The notes below the pieces were generated by a model. It had not been told where the DNA came from. It ran no database searches and was given only the letters and a program-made list of their open reading frames with translations. Positions 40,160 through 49,603 of a DNA stretch of 64,000 nucleotides are shown in pieces (positions within the stretch are counted from its first letter, which is position 1; each line of letters begins with the position of its first letter). Both the position numbers and the translations under genes were made by a program. The stretch lies in contig JBAZYO010000002.1 in NCBI GenBank assembly GCA_041659285.1, positions 310,001-374,000 of the forward strand, read 5' to 3'. This stretch comes from Vicinamibacterales bacterium (GTDB lineage: Bacteria; Acidobacteriota; Vicinamibacteria; Vicinamibacterales; UBA2999).

Positions 40160-41663
40160 GGGTCTCTTCCTGTCGGCGAACTGGCGGCGGTGACGGGACA
40201 CCTTGCCGCCGTCGTTCACGATACAGCGCAACGCCCCGATACAACAGGGCCGCCGCCACGTAGGCGGCAATCGCCGCAACCGGGTAAGCAAAACCTCGGG
40301 GGAACGCGAATGCCAGCGCCGCCAGCGCCGCCAGGCCCAACCCGGCGATCACGGGGACGTTCGCTTCAATCGAATCCAGCACCCGCCGGTTGGTGATCGC
40401 CGCCGACACGGTGCTGCCGATGCGCATGGCCCCGGCCGCCACGCGCCCGCGGCTGCCGCCGCCGCTGGTCAGCAGATCCCGCCGCCCTTTCGGCGCGCTG
40501 GGAGCGCGGGCGCGGCTCCGCGCATGCAGGACGACCTCGGTCGCGTTGGCCAGGTCGTGGAGGAACATCTCCTGCATCTGCCGCGCGAATGGCTGGTTCT
40601 CGACAATCAGATCCAGCTCGCGGTTGCCCATCCAACTCGCCAGGTTGAGGTTGGTCGAGCCGACCCGCGCCCAGCGCTCATCCGCCACCGCGGTCTTGGC
40701 GTGCAGCATCGGCCCGTTCCATTCGAACACCCGCACGCCGGCCTCGATCAGCGGGCGATAGCCTGCCCTCGACAACGCGCTCACAACCGGCACGTCGGAG
40801 ACGCCCGGCACCAGCAGGCGCACGTCCACGCCGTCCGCGACCGCGGCGCGCAGGGCCTGCACGTACGAAGTGGTACCTGCATAGTAAGCATCGGTGAGCC
40901 ACAAGGTGTAGCGGGCCATCGCGGCCACCAGTTGGTCCACGCGGAACAGGCCGGCCGTATTCGGCACGGTGGCGACGACGCGCGCCGCGACGTCGCCGGC
41001 GGCCGGCTGGGCCTCGGCGGGCGGCGCCCCGGAGTCGGGCAGCGGCTCGCCGCAGGTGGCCCAGGCCTCGGCGAACGCCTCGGCGATATCAGAGACCGCC
41101 GGGCCGCGGACCTCGACGCCGGTGTCGCGCCACGGCTGCCGGTTCGCGGCGGGATCGCCCGCCCACATCCGGCCCACGCACAGCCCGGTCACGAACGCGA
41201 TCGTTCCGTCGATGACGAGAACCTTGCGGTGATCGCGGCTGACCCAGCCGAGCGGCTGATCGAGCCGTGGTGGGTTGTAACAGCGCACGCTGATGCCGCC
41301 GGCGCGCAGGCTGTTCCAGAAGGCCCTCGAGGCGGCGCCAAAGCCGCCCATCCAGTCGTAGAGCAGGCGGACCTGGACGCCTTCAGCGGCCTTCCGCAGC
41401 AAGGCGTCCGCGAACAGCCGGCCCTGCTCGTCTTCGTGAATGATGTACATCTCGAAGTGGATCGTCTGGCGCGCCGCGGCGATCGCCGCCAGCCAGGCCG
41501 GGTAGTTCTCGGCGGCGTCCTTGAGCAGCCGCACGCTGTTGCCCTCGCGCAGGTGCGCGCCCGAGGCTCGCGAGAACACCTGGTTCGCCAGCTGGCGGGC
41601 CGCCGTGAGGCCCGATCGGGGATCCTCCCGCTTGGCGCGCCGCACTCTCGCCGAGGCAGGCAT
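40134..41663 (-). CDS. phospholipase D-type cardiolipin synthase (509 aa)
   Basis: Two HKD motifs are intact: H145-x-K147-x4-D152 and H321-x-K323-x4-D328, each followed by the expected G/S N region (GSTNLN after the second). Enzymes of this group join two phosphatidylglycerols into cardiolipin or hydrolyse related phosphodiesters. Unlike ClsA the N-terminus lacks membrane helices, but two hydrophobic helices lie near the C-terminus (about 455-490). ATG 41663 starts 2 bp after a small upstream gene. The end overlaps the permease start, so the two are co-expressed. Confidence 0.88.
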   Translation of the reverse strand: MPASARVRRAKREDPRSGLTAARQLANQVFSRASGAHLREGNSVRLLKDAAENYPAWLAAIAAARQTIHFEMYIIHEDEQGRLFADALLRKAAEGVQVRLLYDWMGGFGAASRAFWNSLRAGGISVRCYNPPRLDQPLGWVSRDHRKVLVIDGTIAFVTGLCVGRMWAGDPAANRQPWRDTGVEVRGPAVSDIAEAFAEAWATCGEPLPDSGAPPAEAQPAAGDVAARVVATVPNTAGLFRVDQLVAAMARYTLWLTDAYYAGTTSYVQALRAAVADGVDVRLLVPGVSDVPVVSALSRAGYRPLIEAGVRVFEWNGPMLHAKTAVADERWARVGSTNLNLASWMGNRELDLIVENQPFARQMQEMFLHDLANATEVVLHARSRARAPSAPKGRRDLLTSGGGSRGRVAAGAMRIGSTVSAAITNRRVLDSIEANVPVIAGLGLAALAALAFAFPRGFAYPVAAIAAYVAAALLYRGVALYRERRRQGVPSPPPVRRQEETHAKEPTIP

Positions 41664-41665
41664 GG

Positions 41666-41818
41666 TCAGCGGGCAGCCCGTTCCAGTGCGGCCTTCAGCA
41701 GACGGTTGTCGGGCGTGGGCGGCAGCCGGCTCGACTGGGTCAGTACGGCATCGGGCCGCGCAAACAGTCCCACCGACAACAGCATGCCGACCACTGCCCA
41801 ACCGTGCGAACGAGCCAC
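41666..41818 (-). CDS. small exported peptide gene (50 aa)
   Basis: The GTG at 41818 is preceded by GGAGGGAGG (minus strand, about 41827-41835), a strong ribosome site. The product starts VARSHGWAVVGMLLSVGLFA, a basic plus hydrophobic export helix, followed by about 30 polar residues (TPDNRLLKAALERAAR). It ends 2 bp before the cardiolipin-synthase ATG, so it heads that operon. It may act as a leader peptide for translation of the synthase or be a small membrane protein. No family recognised. Confidence 0.65.
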   Translation of the reverse strand: MARSHGWAVVGMLLSVGLFARPDAVLTQSSRLPPTPDNRLLKAALERAAR

Positions 41819-41881
41819 CGCACACGCCTCCCTCCGAACCTCAGCAAGGTGTCGGACGTGCGCAGTTTACCACCGGGGCGT

Positions 41882-42799
41882 TCAGCGCCCGGTCATTCGC
41901 GGCGTGTCCCCCTTCACCGAGACCTTCACCAGGGCGGTGGTCCAGCAGCACGCGGCGCCGCCGCCGCCGTTGCCGGAATAGTCGTTGGCCGTGACGTGGA
42001 GCAGGTAATCGCCGGGTTCGTCGAACGTCGCCGTGGTCGCGGCCTTGCCCGAGAACGGCTGATCGGGCTTGCCGCCCTTGGTGGCCGTCATCTTCGCGCG
42101 CGGGTCGGCAATCGTGACGTTGCCGGGACCGCGGTACTTGGAAATGACCAGTTCCACCGGCGACCCGGCGCTGTTCAGCGGCGTGTTGGCGCCGCTCGAG
42201 TACTGCGCGTCGTCGTCAGCCGTGAGGTCGAGCGCCATCGGCACGCCGACCGTCGCCATGCGGGACACGGCCTTGGCGATGGTTCCAATCGGCCCCGTGA
42301 ACGACTCGCCCGGAGTGCCAAACCGCAGTACCGGCGGCACGTTGTAGCCGCGCGGCCCCTCTTCGGACGCCCGCATCGGCGTGATGTTGTAGTCCGAACT
42401 CATGTAGAACGGGACCTTCGACGTGACCCCGTTCACGGTCAGCGTCCAGGTCAGCTTCTGGGTCTTCGCAAACTCCTTCGGCACGGTGTAGATGAACATG
42501 CCGTAACGCCGGCCGGTGAGGAAGTGCGTCGGCTGCCCCATGTCGGGCGTGCCGGGCGTGAACATGTTGTTCGGACCGAGGGGCACGTCGACCTCAGCCG
42601 CGGTGTTGCGGTTGAAGTAGCCGATCATGAAGGTGTGCGTGCCATCGGCGTTGTCAAACCAGCCCTCGAAGGCCGGCGTAATGCTCGCGCCAAATCCCTT
42701 GGGCGGCGTGCTCGGCAGCAGCGTCTGGGCCGAGACCATCGCGCCGCCGGCCACGAGGGCCAGCAGCGCGCCGAATCGCAGGAGGCCTGGTCGCGTCAT
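41882..42799 (-). CDS. secreted protein paired with the c-type cytochrome (305 aa)
   Basis: From ATG 42799 (ATGA with the upstream stop) the protein has a signal peptide ending SAQ. The mature part is beta-rich, with YFNRNTAAEVDVPLGP, FIYTVPKEFAKTQKLTW and DEPGDYLLHVTANDYSG, like a pair of Ig-type modules. The pair CQSCH-protein plus this protein recurs in acidobacterial genomes, from memory. Located in the periplasm or outside; function unknown. Confidence 0.75.
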   Translation of the reverse strand: MTRPGLLRFGALLALVAGGAMVSAQTLLPSTPPKGFGASITPAFEGWFDNADGTHTFMIGYFNRNTAAEVDVPLGPNNMFTPGTPDMGQPTHFLTGRRYGMFIYTVPKEFAKTQKLTWTLTVNGVTSKVPFYMSSDYNITPMRASEEGPRGYNVPPVLRFGTPGESFTGPIGTIAKAVSRMATVGVPMALDLTADDDAQYSSGANTPLNSAGSPVELVISKYRGPGNVTIADPRAKMTATKGGKPDQPFSGKAATTATFDEPGDYLLHVTANDYSGNGGGGAACCWTTALVKVSVKGDTPRMTGR

Positions 42800-44187
42800 C
42801 GCTGTCGCTCCGTGGTCGCGGGCTTCTTGTGGTCCGCCTGCCACTTTTCGTACTCGGCGTCCGTCAGGTAGACCACGTTCATCCAGGCGTGCGCCATCTC
42901 GTCCACCGTGCGGTCCCCGTAGCCCACCCACTGATCAGGATCGGGATTGCTCTTGTTGTTCTTGGTGTTGTCGTACCACGCCGTGACGTGGACGATGGTG
43001 CCCTTCGGAAACGCCGGCGCCGCCTCTTCGTCGTAGATGTAGTTGGTCATCCAGTTGAAGTTGAAGTCGGAGACGTAGCTGACGACCTGCGTCGAGCCGT
43101 TCGGCAGGATGGCCTCGACCATCATCGCCTTGCCGCGCAGGTGGAAGTGCGGCTGGAAGTTGGTGATGATGGTGTTCTCGCGCAGCACCGTGAAGCCCTC
43201 GGTGTGCGAAATCTGGTTGGGCGGAATGTCGAGCGCGCCGGGACCGTTCTTGAGGCCGGTGAACCCGATCAGGTAGCTGCGCTTCTTCGGCTCCTGGCCT
43301 TTCGGATAGAGCCAGATTCCGAGTTCGGCACCGGAGGTGATGTCTTCGCCCGCCGCGTGGATGTGGTTGTCCCACGAGATCTTCTCGCCCGGCATGATCA
43401 GCTTGCCGGTGCCGTCCATGAAGCGGTCGTAGCCTTTGCCGATGGCCCACTCCATCAACTGCGGACGCCGGTTGACCCGATCGTCGACCGTCGGGTTGGC
43501 CGCCACGCCGCCAAAGCCGCGGCCCGTGCCGGTGTTGACGGCATCCACGTTGCCCGGGTTGAGCACCTGGTAGGCGATCGAGTGATGCAGGATTTTGCGG
43601 CCCTGGATGTTGGTCGGACGAATCTCCACCATCCTCACCCACCGGGGCTCGGTGACCGGGATGTCGACCAGCGGCCGCCACCAGGAATCCTGGTGCAGCG
43701 CCGGCATGGTCTGCTCCGGGGTCTTGACCACGATGTCGGGGGCACCGAAGCCGTCCCGTTCCGCCTGCCAGTAGAGGCCGGTCGCCGCCGCACGCGTCGC
43801 CGGCATGTCGGCAGGGTTCCCCTGCGGCGCGCCCTGGTCCACCCAGCGGACAATGGTGTCGATCTGGGCGTCGGTCAGGGACATGTCGTTCTTGAACTTC
43901 TGGACGCCGACGCTGCGGTCGATGTGCCACGGCGGCATCTGCCGGGCCGCCACCCGCGCCTTGATCGACCTCGCCCAGGGACGCGCCTCGTCATACGTCA
44001 TCAGCGACATCGGCGCGATAGAGCCAGGCTCGTGGCACGACTGGCACTTCGACTGGAAGATCGGCGCGACATCCTTGCTGAACGTCGGGGTGGTTGCCGG
44101 CTCCGCGGAGGCCGGCGTGACATGCACCGCTAACAGCGCGCAGGCCGCAAGTGCGGCCAACCCAACGTGAACCTTCGGTCCGACCAT
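42796..44187 (-). CDS. secreted protein with CQSCH heme site and monooxygenase-like domain (463 aa)
   Basis: AAGGGAG shortly before ATG 44187 and a signal peptide (1-29, ending SAEP) fix this start. C48-x2-C51-H52 is a covalent heme c site in a cytochrome-like module (to about residue 130). The remaining part has HH in KILHHSIAYQ, an HXH motif in FQPHFHLRGKAM and further His residues, reminiscent of the copper sites of ascorbate-dependent monooxygenases (PHM/DBH type). A periplasmic redox enzyme is expected; its substrate is not evident. Coupled to the next gene by ATGA. Confidence 0.75.
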   Translation of the reverse strand: MVGPKVHVGLAALAACALLAVHVTPASAEPATTPTFSKDVAPIFQSKCQSCHEPGSIAPMSLMTYDEARPWARSIKARVAARQMPPWHIDRSVGVQKFKNDMSLTDAQIDTIVRWVDQGAPQGNPADMPATRAAATGLYWQAERDGFGAPDIVVKTPEQTMPALHQDSWWRPLVDIPVTEPRWVRMVEIRPTNIQGRKILHHSIAYQVLNPGNVDAVNTGTGRGFGGVAANPTVDDRVNRRPQLMEWAIGKGYDRFMDGTGKLIMPGEKISWDNHIHAAGEDITSGAELGIWLYPKGQEPKKRSYLIGFTGLKNGPGALDIPPNQISHTEGFTVLRENTIITNFQPHFHLRGKAMMVEAILPNGSTQVVSYVSDFNFNWMTNYIYDEEAAPAFPKGTIVHVTAWYDNTKNNKSNPDPDQWVGYGDRTVDEMAHAWMNVVYLTDAEYEKWQADHKKPATTERQR

Positions 44188-44333
44188 CTGTGGCTCCCTT
44201 CGTAACTGCAGTATCGAGGCGCGACGGCCAGCAACCGGCGCGCAGGGCTCTGGATTGCAGGCGCAACCTGCAAGCAATGTGCCGAGGATGAGCCGGGAAA
44301 ACCGGTGGGATTTCGGCGACGGTGAGGCGGATC

Positions 44334-44374
44334 GCTGGGGAAATTTCCGCAGGCGGGGCGAGAAATTCCCCAGC
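44334..44374. repeat. imperfect inverted repeat in the intergenic region
   Basis: GCTGGGGAAATTTC (44334-44347) and GAAATTCCCCAGC (44362-44374) pair with one bulged base around a G+C-rich loop. It lies 24 bp after the stop of the VWFA-related gene and 147 bp before the cytochrome start. No T run follows, so it could be an operator or an mRNA stabiliser as well as a weak terminator. Confidence 0.55.
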
Positions 44375-44397
44375 CCATGCGGAAGATTGCCTGGGAT

Positions 44398-46221
44398 TTA
44401 CTTCAACACGAACTCCGTACGACAACTCTCATCAAGAAGGAAGCCATCCTCGGTCACCCGCACCTCGAGGTGCCCGCCCGGCAGGGGCGGCTTGAGGCTG
44501 AGGGCGACGCGCCACAGCCCTTTCGCGAGCGGCTTGCCGACCTGCACCGGCCAACTGCGCGCCACCGGGCCGCCGGCGGGAGCCAGGCCAATGGCCAGGG
44601 CACGTTCGTTCAGCTTCTCCGCCGAGACGATCGTGGAGATGGTCATCGGCGCGCCGCGCGGGAACTCGCGCAACGCGGCCCGCTCGCCTGGTTGCTCGAA
44701 CACGAAGCCGGAGCACTCGGCCTTCTTCGACTTCCCTTCCGGCACCGCCACGGTCGCGAACGCCAGGCCTTCCTTCGGCGCCTCGCCGCCGACCTTGGCC
44801 GCAATGCGGACCTGGTAGATCCGCGCGTCCACCGCAAGACGCGCTTCGCCAATCGCGTGCCCGCCTCGCGCGGTGACGACGCCGCTGGTCCGCGCCGCGG
44901 CCTTCCCTGCCGGGTCGAGTGCGACCACGACGTAGTCGATGCTCGTCCCGTCCTGCAGCCCGTCGCCAATCTCAAAGGGCACGATGATGCCCCGGCGATT
45001 GCCTTCACCCGCGACCGCGGCCGGCGCCAGCGCGATGGGCAGGTCCGCGATCGGCAGCGCCGACTCAATCAAGCTCAGCGCCGTCGTCTGCGTCCCGGTC
45101 GATGGCAGGTAGACCCGGCGATGCAGGAGCGACACGCCTGGCGCGCGCGTCCGCACCGTCAGCTTGCGCGCCCGGTTCTTGCCGGACGCGGCAGGCGGCG
45201 CATAGCCAATCAGGTAATAGGCGCGGTTCTCGGCCGCGACCCGCGCCAGCGCGGCGTTCGAATCGTTGCCGAGCAGCGCGCGACCGCCCGTGGCCCCGGC
45301 CAGATCGCGCACCGTGCCCGTGTCGAACGGCTCAGGGTCGCGGCTGACGTCAGCCGCGGAACTTTGCAGTCCACGGGGATCCACGGTGTAGATGGCCACG
45401 TTCGCGGCACGCGCCGTGTCGATCAGTTTCGAAAACACCTCGTCGTCTCGACCGGTGAGGCGGCCCATCTCGACGGCGTCGAAGTAACCGGGCGGCAGGT
45501 CGCCGCCGCGGCTGAACCACAGCACCGCCTTGCGCCGGGCCGGAATGCGCCGCAGTTGCTCGACCACCGAGAGGAGCGCCTTGAAACTCTGGCGCCCGTT
45601 TTCGCCGACGCCGAACGTCTCAATGGCCGACTCGAGCTCGGCCAGGCTCTCGGCTGCCGATGCGGTTCCGGCGGCCGCCGCGCCAGGCTGCTCGAGACCG
45701 AGGTTGCGCTCGCGGCGGCCCGTGATCCGCGGAATGGTGTTCAACGCCAGCGCGCGATCGCTCGTGAGAAAGAATCCTGAATCGCTGCCCGAGCGAATGA
45801 TCGCGACGTAGTCGTTGGGGAGCAGCGTCTCCTTGAAGAACCGCTCGCTCACCCGCCGCGCCTGCGCGACATCGTCCGCCTGCAGGCCCAGCTCGTCGAG
45901 CACGACGACAAACAGCCCGCCTGGCTCGACCTCGTTGGAGGCAATCCCCGGCGGCAAGGGCCGGACCGCCGCCGTGCTGGAGAGATCGACGAACTGGAAC
46001 GTCTGGACCTGCTGCGGCACGCCGTCTTCGAGGATCTCGAAGTCTTCGGCGCGGAGGTTGTGCACCGGCGCGCCGTTGGCACTGGTCGCCACCACGTCGA
46101 TCGTCACCAGGTCGACACCGGAGCGAAACGTGGTCGGCGGCTGGGGCTGTTGTGCGAACCCGGTGGCCAGAGCCAAGCCCACGCCGAGGACGATGAGTGC
46201 CCCTCTGATCATGGGGTCCAT
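44398..46221 (-). CDS. VWFA-related (acidobacterial) secreted protein (607 aa)
   Basis: A signal peptide (to about residue 24, FAQQP) is followed by FRSGVDLVTIDVVATSANG, then LRAEDFEILEDGVPQ, FVVVLDELG and YVAIIRSGSDSG, the pattern of the VWFA-related acidobacterial domain. The vWA metal site is degenerate (VVLDELGLQ instead of DxSxS). The C-terminal 250 residues are beta-rich. ATG 46221 or 46212 both serve as start, 32 bp after the TonB receptor stop. Members are thought to be exported and to bind partners; no enzymatic role known. Confidence 0.85.
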   Translation of the reverse strand: MDPMIRGALIVLGVGLALATGFAQQPQPPTTFRSGVDLVTIDVVATSANGAPVHNLRAEDFEILEDGVPQQVQTFQFVDLSSTAAVRPLPPGIASNEVEPGGLFVVVLDELGLQADDVAQARRVSERFFKETLLPNDYVAIIRSGSDSGFFLTSDRALALNTIPRITGRRERNLGLEQPGAAAAGTASAAESLAELESAIETFGVGENGRQSFKALLSVVEQLRRIPARRKAVLWFSRGGDLPPGYFDAVEMGRLTGRDDEVFSKLIDTARAANVAIYTVDPRGLQSSAADVSRDPEPFDTGTVRDLAGATGGRALLGNDSNAALARVAAENRAYYLIGYAPPAASGKNRARKLTVRTRAPGVSLLHRRVYLPSTGTQTTALSLIESALPIADLPIALAPAAVAGEGNRRGIIVPFEIGDGLQDGTSIDYVVVALDPAGKAAARTSGVVTARGGHAIGEARLAVDARIYQVRIAAKVGGEAPKEGLAFATVAVPEGKSKKAECSGFVFEQPGERAALREFPRGAPMTISTIVSAEKLNERALAIGLAPAGGPVARSWPVQVGKPLAKGLWRVALSLKPPLPGGHLEVRVTEDGFLLDESCRTEFVLK

Positions 46222-46253
46222 GTTACGTCACCATACGCGTACGCTTACGGCGT

Positions 46254-48638
46254 TCAGAATCGCCAGGCCGTACCGACATGCACCAGGCGCGGATGGCCCG
46301 GCAAGATGCCTCGCGATCGATCGATGATGAACAGTCGGTCGTCAAGATTCTTGATCGCCAGGAACACCGAACCGCCGCTTCTCGGGATCCGCCACGACGC
46401 GGCCAGGTTCAGGTATGCGTAGGCCGGAATCAGGCCGCGCTGACCGTCGGCACTGCCGGTAACGGTGTTCAGGTCGTCGGCGAACTGGCCGCCCACGCGC
46501 TGAATTTCCAGCTGCAGGTCGAGGCCGACGGCATGGCGATATCCTGCGGTCGCGGAGGCAGTGGCCTCCGGCGCGTAAGGCAAGCGGTTCCCGGAGATGC
46601 TGATGTCTGCAAACCCGGGGACGTTGCTGGTGCGCACGCCGCTAAAGCGGGCCACAGGAAGCCATGTGTAGGCCGCGCCCAGGTACAAGTCATGACCGGT
46701 GCCTCGCAGATGACGCCAGTCGACGTCCAGGCCACCCTCCACGCCCTGGTGCAACGTCTGGCCGCCGTTAGTGAGGGCCGTGCCGACGCCGCCAGCCAGG
46801 CTCGCAGGAATAATCTGGTTCGCATAGTCGAGGCGGAACGCCGTGGCCTGCACCTTCACACCGCCGATGCGGACCCGCCCGCCGGCTTCATAGTTCCAGC
46901 TTCGCTCCGGCTCGAGGTCCACGGTACCGCCAGTGGTGTTGTTGATCACGTCTTCCGCACGCGCGGGCCCGAAGCCTCGGTGGACGCCGGCAAACACCGT
47001 GTGATCCGGACCTGGTCCCCATGAGACACCCAGACCGGGGACCAACTCGGTCGTCGAGGTGTCGCCCGATACGCCCAGCAACCGGTTGGTCCGTGTGTAG
47101 CTGATGCGCTCGATGCGGGCGCCAGGCGTGACGGTCCAGCTCCCCGCCAGCCACCGGTGCTGCACAAAGGCCGAGACCGCGTCGGTTGTCCGGACGTTAC
47201 TCTCCACCAGCACGCCGCGGCGTGCCGTCGGGGTCTCACCGTTTTCCTGCAACCGATCCTGGCGTTCGCCGTGCACCCGAACCCCAAAATCGAGCTCCTG
47301 GCGCGAGCCGGCGACGAAGTCATGGCGCGCGCGCAGTTCGGCGCCGACCTGCCGATAGCGGCGCAGCCGCCCCTCGTTGCCGCATGAGATGTTGAGGTTG
47401 GCCATGCCCGCGCATTGCGGGTCGGCGGCGTCGTTCGGCCGCTGTCCCGAATTGCTGGATTGCCGCCACCAGTCGCGTGCGAAGTGAGAGGCGTAGGCGG
47501 AAGCGGTCATCGCCACGCGCGACCATAGCAGCGCCCGATACACGGCAGTGGCACCGGTCCGATCCCCGTCAAACCGATCGTTGGAAAACGGGTTCTGCCT
47601 GGGAGCGCGGCGATACTCCAGTTCGCGCAGGCCGCTGTAGGTCACCTGCGACCGCTCGCCGTAGTAGTTGCCTTTCAGGGCCAGCTGACGCGTCGGACCA
47701 AAGGCGCGGCTGACCTTCGCCATCACGTCGACCAGCCCGCTGTGCACGTTCTCTCGCGCGCCGTCACTTTGTTTTCGCAACGCGTGCGTCAAGAACCCCG
47801 TGTTGCCCCACGTGCCGCCGATCGTTCCCCCCGCATTCAGATAGCCCCGATTGCCGGCGGTGACGGCAATCGCCCCCTTGGGGTGCGACGGCGTGTCGGG
47901 AGTGATGTAGTTCAGCACGCCCCCGAGTGTGACCGGACCGTATGCGATCTGGCTCGACCCCTTGAGCACCTCGACTCGATCGAAACGGTCGATCGGAGGA
48001 TGGTAATAGCTGGCATTGTCCCCATAGGGGGCATAGGACACGGGCAGGCCGTCCTCGAGCAGCAGGACTTTGGACGATCGCGTCGGATTGAGCCCACGAA
48101 GGCCGATGTTCGGCCGCAAGCCCAAGCCCTCCTCGTCCCGGACGACGACGCCAGGGATCTTCCGGAGCGCCTCGCTGGTGGTGAACACGTGCGAGGCTTC
48201 GAGAGTCTCGCGCGTCAGCAGGTCGAAGCCGCCGGGGAGACGACGCCGCATTTCTTCGGACCCCACCAGCCTGGTGCCGATCACCGTCAACTCCTCGGCG
48301 AGTCCGCCAGGCCGCAATCGCAGTTCAATCACGACCGGCAGGGCGTCCACGGTCACGTGTGCCTCGGTCAGAGAGAAGCCGTCGAGTTGGGCCACGACCT
48401 CGTAGTCACCGGGCTCGAGCGATTGGAGCACAAAGCCGCCAGCCGCGTCGGACACGGCCGATGCGGAGGCCGGATCAGACGAAAGGCGAGCAGTGACACG
48501 TGCACCAGGCACCCGGGCGCCGGTGATGTCCACGACGTGACCGGAAATGGCGGCTCGCGACTGCGCGATGACGGGATGAAGATTTGACAAAGCGGAGATG
48601 GCAACAACAACGAACGTGGTCACACCTAACGAGCGCAT
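46254..48638 (-). CDS. TonB-dependent receptor with carboxypeptidase-regulatory-like N-terminal domain (794 aa)
   Basis: GGAGGTAAT about 7 bp before ATG 48638 gives the start. A signal peptide (to about residue 26) leads into a carboxypeptidase-regulatory-like domain (ISGHVVDITGARVPGA). Then follow a plug (LTRETLEAS, ALRKIPGVVVRDEEG, NIGLRGL, VLLLEDGLP, VEVLKGSSQIAYG) and a beta barrel ending in aromatic WRF. The motifs recall the FecA/ferric-citrate branch. It lies 29 bp after hemH, so the receptor is likely induced with heme synthesis, and iron or heme uptake is the natural substrate guess. Confidence 0.9.
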   Translation of the reverse strand: MRSLGVTTFVVVAISALSNLHPVIAQSRAAISGHVVDITGARVPGARVTARLSSDPASASAVSDAAGGFVLQSLEPGDYEVVAQLDGFSLTEAHVTVDALPVVIELRLRPGGLAEELTVIGTRLVGSEEMRRRLPGGFDLLTRETLEASHVFTTSEALRKIPGVVVRDEEGLGLRPNIGLRGLNPTRSSKVLLLEDGLPVSYAPYGDNASYYHPPIDRFDRVEVLKGSSQIAYGPVTLGGVLNYITPDTPSHPKGAIAVTAGNRGYLNAGGTIGGTWGNTGFLTHALRKQSDGARENVHSGLVDVMAKVSRAFGPTRQLALKGNYYGERSQVTYSGLRELEYRRAPRQNPFSNDRFDGDRTGATAVYRALLWSRVAMTASAYASHFARDWWRQSSNSGQRPNDAADPQCAGMANLNISCGNEGRLRRYRQVGAELRARHDFVAGSRQELDFGVRVHGERQDRLQENGETPTARRGVLVESNVRTTDAVSAFVQHRWLAGSWTVTPGARIERISYTRTNRLLGVSGDTSTTELVPGLGVSWGPGPDHTVFAGVHRGFGPARAEDVINNTTGGTVDLEPERSWNYEAGGRVRIGGVKVQATAFRLDYANQIIPASLAGGVGTALTNGGQTLHQGVEGGLDVDWRHLRGTGHDLYLGAAYTWLPVARFSGVRTSNVPGFADISISGNRLPYAPEATASATAGYRHAVGLDLQLEIQRVGGQFADDLNTVTGSADGQRGLIPAYAYLNLAASWRIPRSGGSVFLAIKNLDDRLFIIDRSRGILPGHPRLVHVGTAWRF

Positions 48639-48667
48639 CAGATTACCTCCGGCGATTGAGGACACCC

Positions 48668-49603
48668 TCACGCCAGGACTTGTTGGACTACCGCGTCGGC
48701 GAGCGGAACTGAATCGTTCAGACACGGCAGAAATCGAACCCGCAGACCCGGTGTGGCGGCGGCGGCCAGCCGACCCTCGAGCTGACTCTCAGCGTTGTCG
48801 GCCAGGAAGCCGTAGGGGTAATAGACGGCTTCCGTGAACCCGGCGTCGGCCACGCGCGCCAGCGTTTCTTCGACCGGCGGCTCGGTCCAGCGGCCGCCAC
48901 GCGTGTGATTGAGCCAGCCGTTCAGGATCAACCCAAAGCGCGGCGCCAGGCGTTTGCGGATGGCGCCGTACAACCGCTCGGTCACGCACCGTCCTGTGTC
49001 GATGGGACGGGCAGGCTCGATCAGGGTGCCGTGCGCGGCCAGGACCAGAGCCGTGTTGGGCCCGGTGCCGGTCTCTCCCGCTTCCCTTAGAACGTGCCGC
49101 GCCGAGATGTCGGCAAGTTGTTCCACATCGAGGGCCGGCAACACACGCACCGGTGCGCTGCGGCGCGACCGCTTCAGCGCCGACTGCGCCGACTGCCGCG
49201 ACAGTTCGTGCGTGAACGCTGAATCAGCCGCATACATCGGGGCCACCCACACCGGCTCATCGCCCGGAATGCCGTGGAGCACCACATTCAATGACGGCTG
49301 CCGGAATTCGTAGGCGACGTGCACGGTCCATGAACCGGCCGGGTGCGCCGCGAGCGCGGCGCGGGCCGCGTTGGCCTGCGCGCCGGTGATCAGTTCGAGC
49401 GGTGAGGAGTAGGCATACTCCTGCCACAGCCGCCGCCGGCCACGTGCCCGCGACCAGGCGATGAACGGAATCGCGGGCTGCGGAATGTCGGCGATGGAAC
49501 GCGTCAACCCTTGCAGGATGCGCCAGGAGTAGACGAGTTGCTCGACGAATGACGGCGTCAGCGGCTCGCCGTAGGTGACGAGGACGAGATGTCGCATGGT
49601 CAT
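48668..49603 (-). CDS. hemH: ferrochelatase (HemH/CpfC family), divergent
   Basis: The 311-residue protein begins LVLVTYGEP, the usual ferrochelatase N-terminus (NLGGP/YGTP). It has the catalytic histidine H191 in LAAHGTL (SAHGLP/SAHSIP in relatives) and E272 in YPYGFLADNAESQLE (for PIGFVSDHLET). It inserts Fe(II) into protoporphyrin IX or coproporphyrin III. It is the last heme enzyme in the operon and overlaps hemY by ATGA at 49600-49603. Several motifs differ from well-studied enzymes, so the preferred porphyrin is uncertain. With a HemY-type oxidase next door, both routes remain possible. Confidence 0.85.
   Translation of the reverse strand: MTMRHLVLVTYGEPLTPSFVEQLVYSWRILQGLTRSIADIPQPAIPFIAWSRARGRRRLWQEYAYSSPLELITGAQANAARAALAAHPAGSWTVHVAYEFRQPSLNVVLHGIPGDEPVWVAPMYAADSAFTHELSRQSAQSALKRSRRSAPVRVLPALDVEQLADISARHVLREAGETGTGPNTALVLAAHGTLIEPARPIDTGRCVTERLYGAIRKRLAPRFGLILNGWLNHTRGGRWTEPPVEETLARVADAGFTEAVYYPYGFLADNAESQLEGRLAAAATPGLRVRFLPCLNDSVPLADAVVQQVLA

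Noticed and set aside
40203..41981. 592-codon open frame on the plus strand opposite the cardiolipin synthase
   Set aside because: Low-complexity Arg/Gly/His product, no motif, opposite a gene with two intact HKD motifs.
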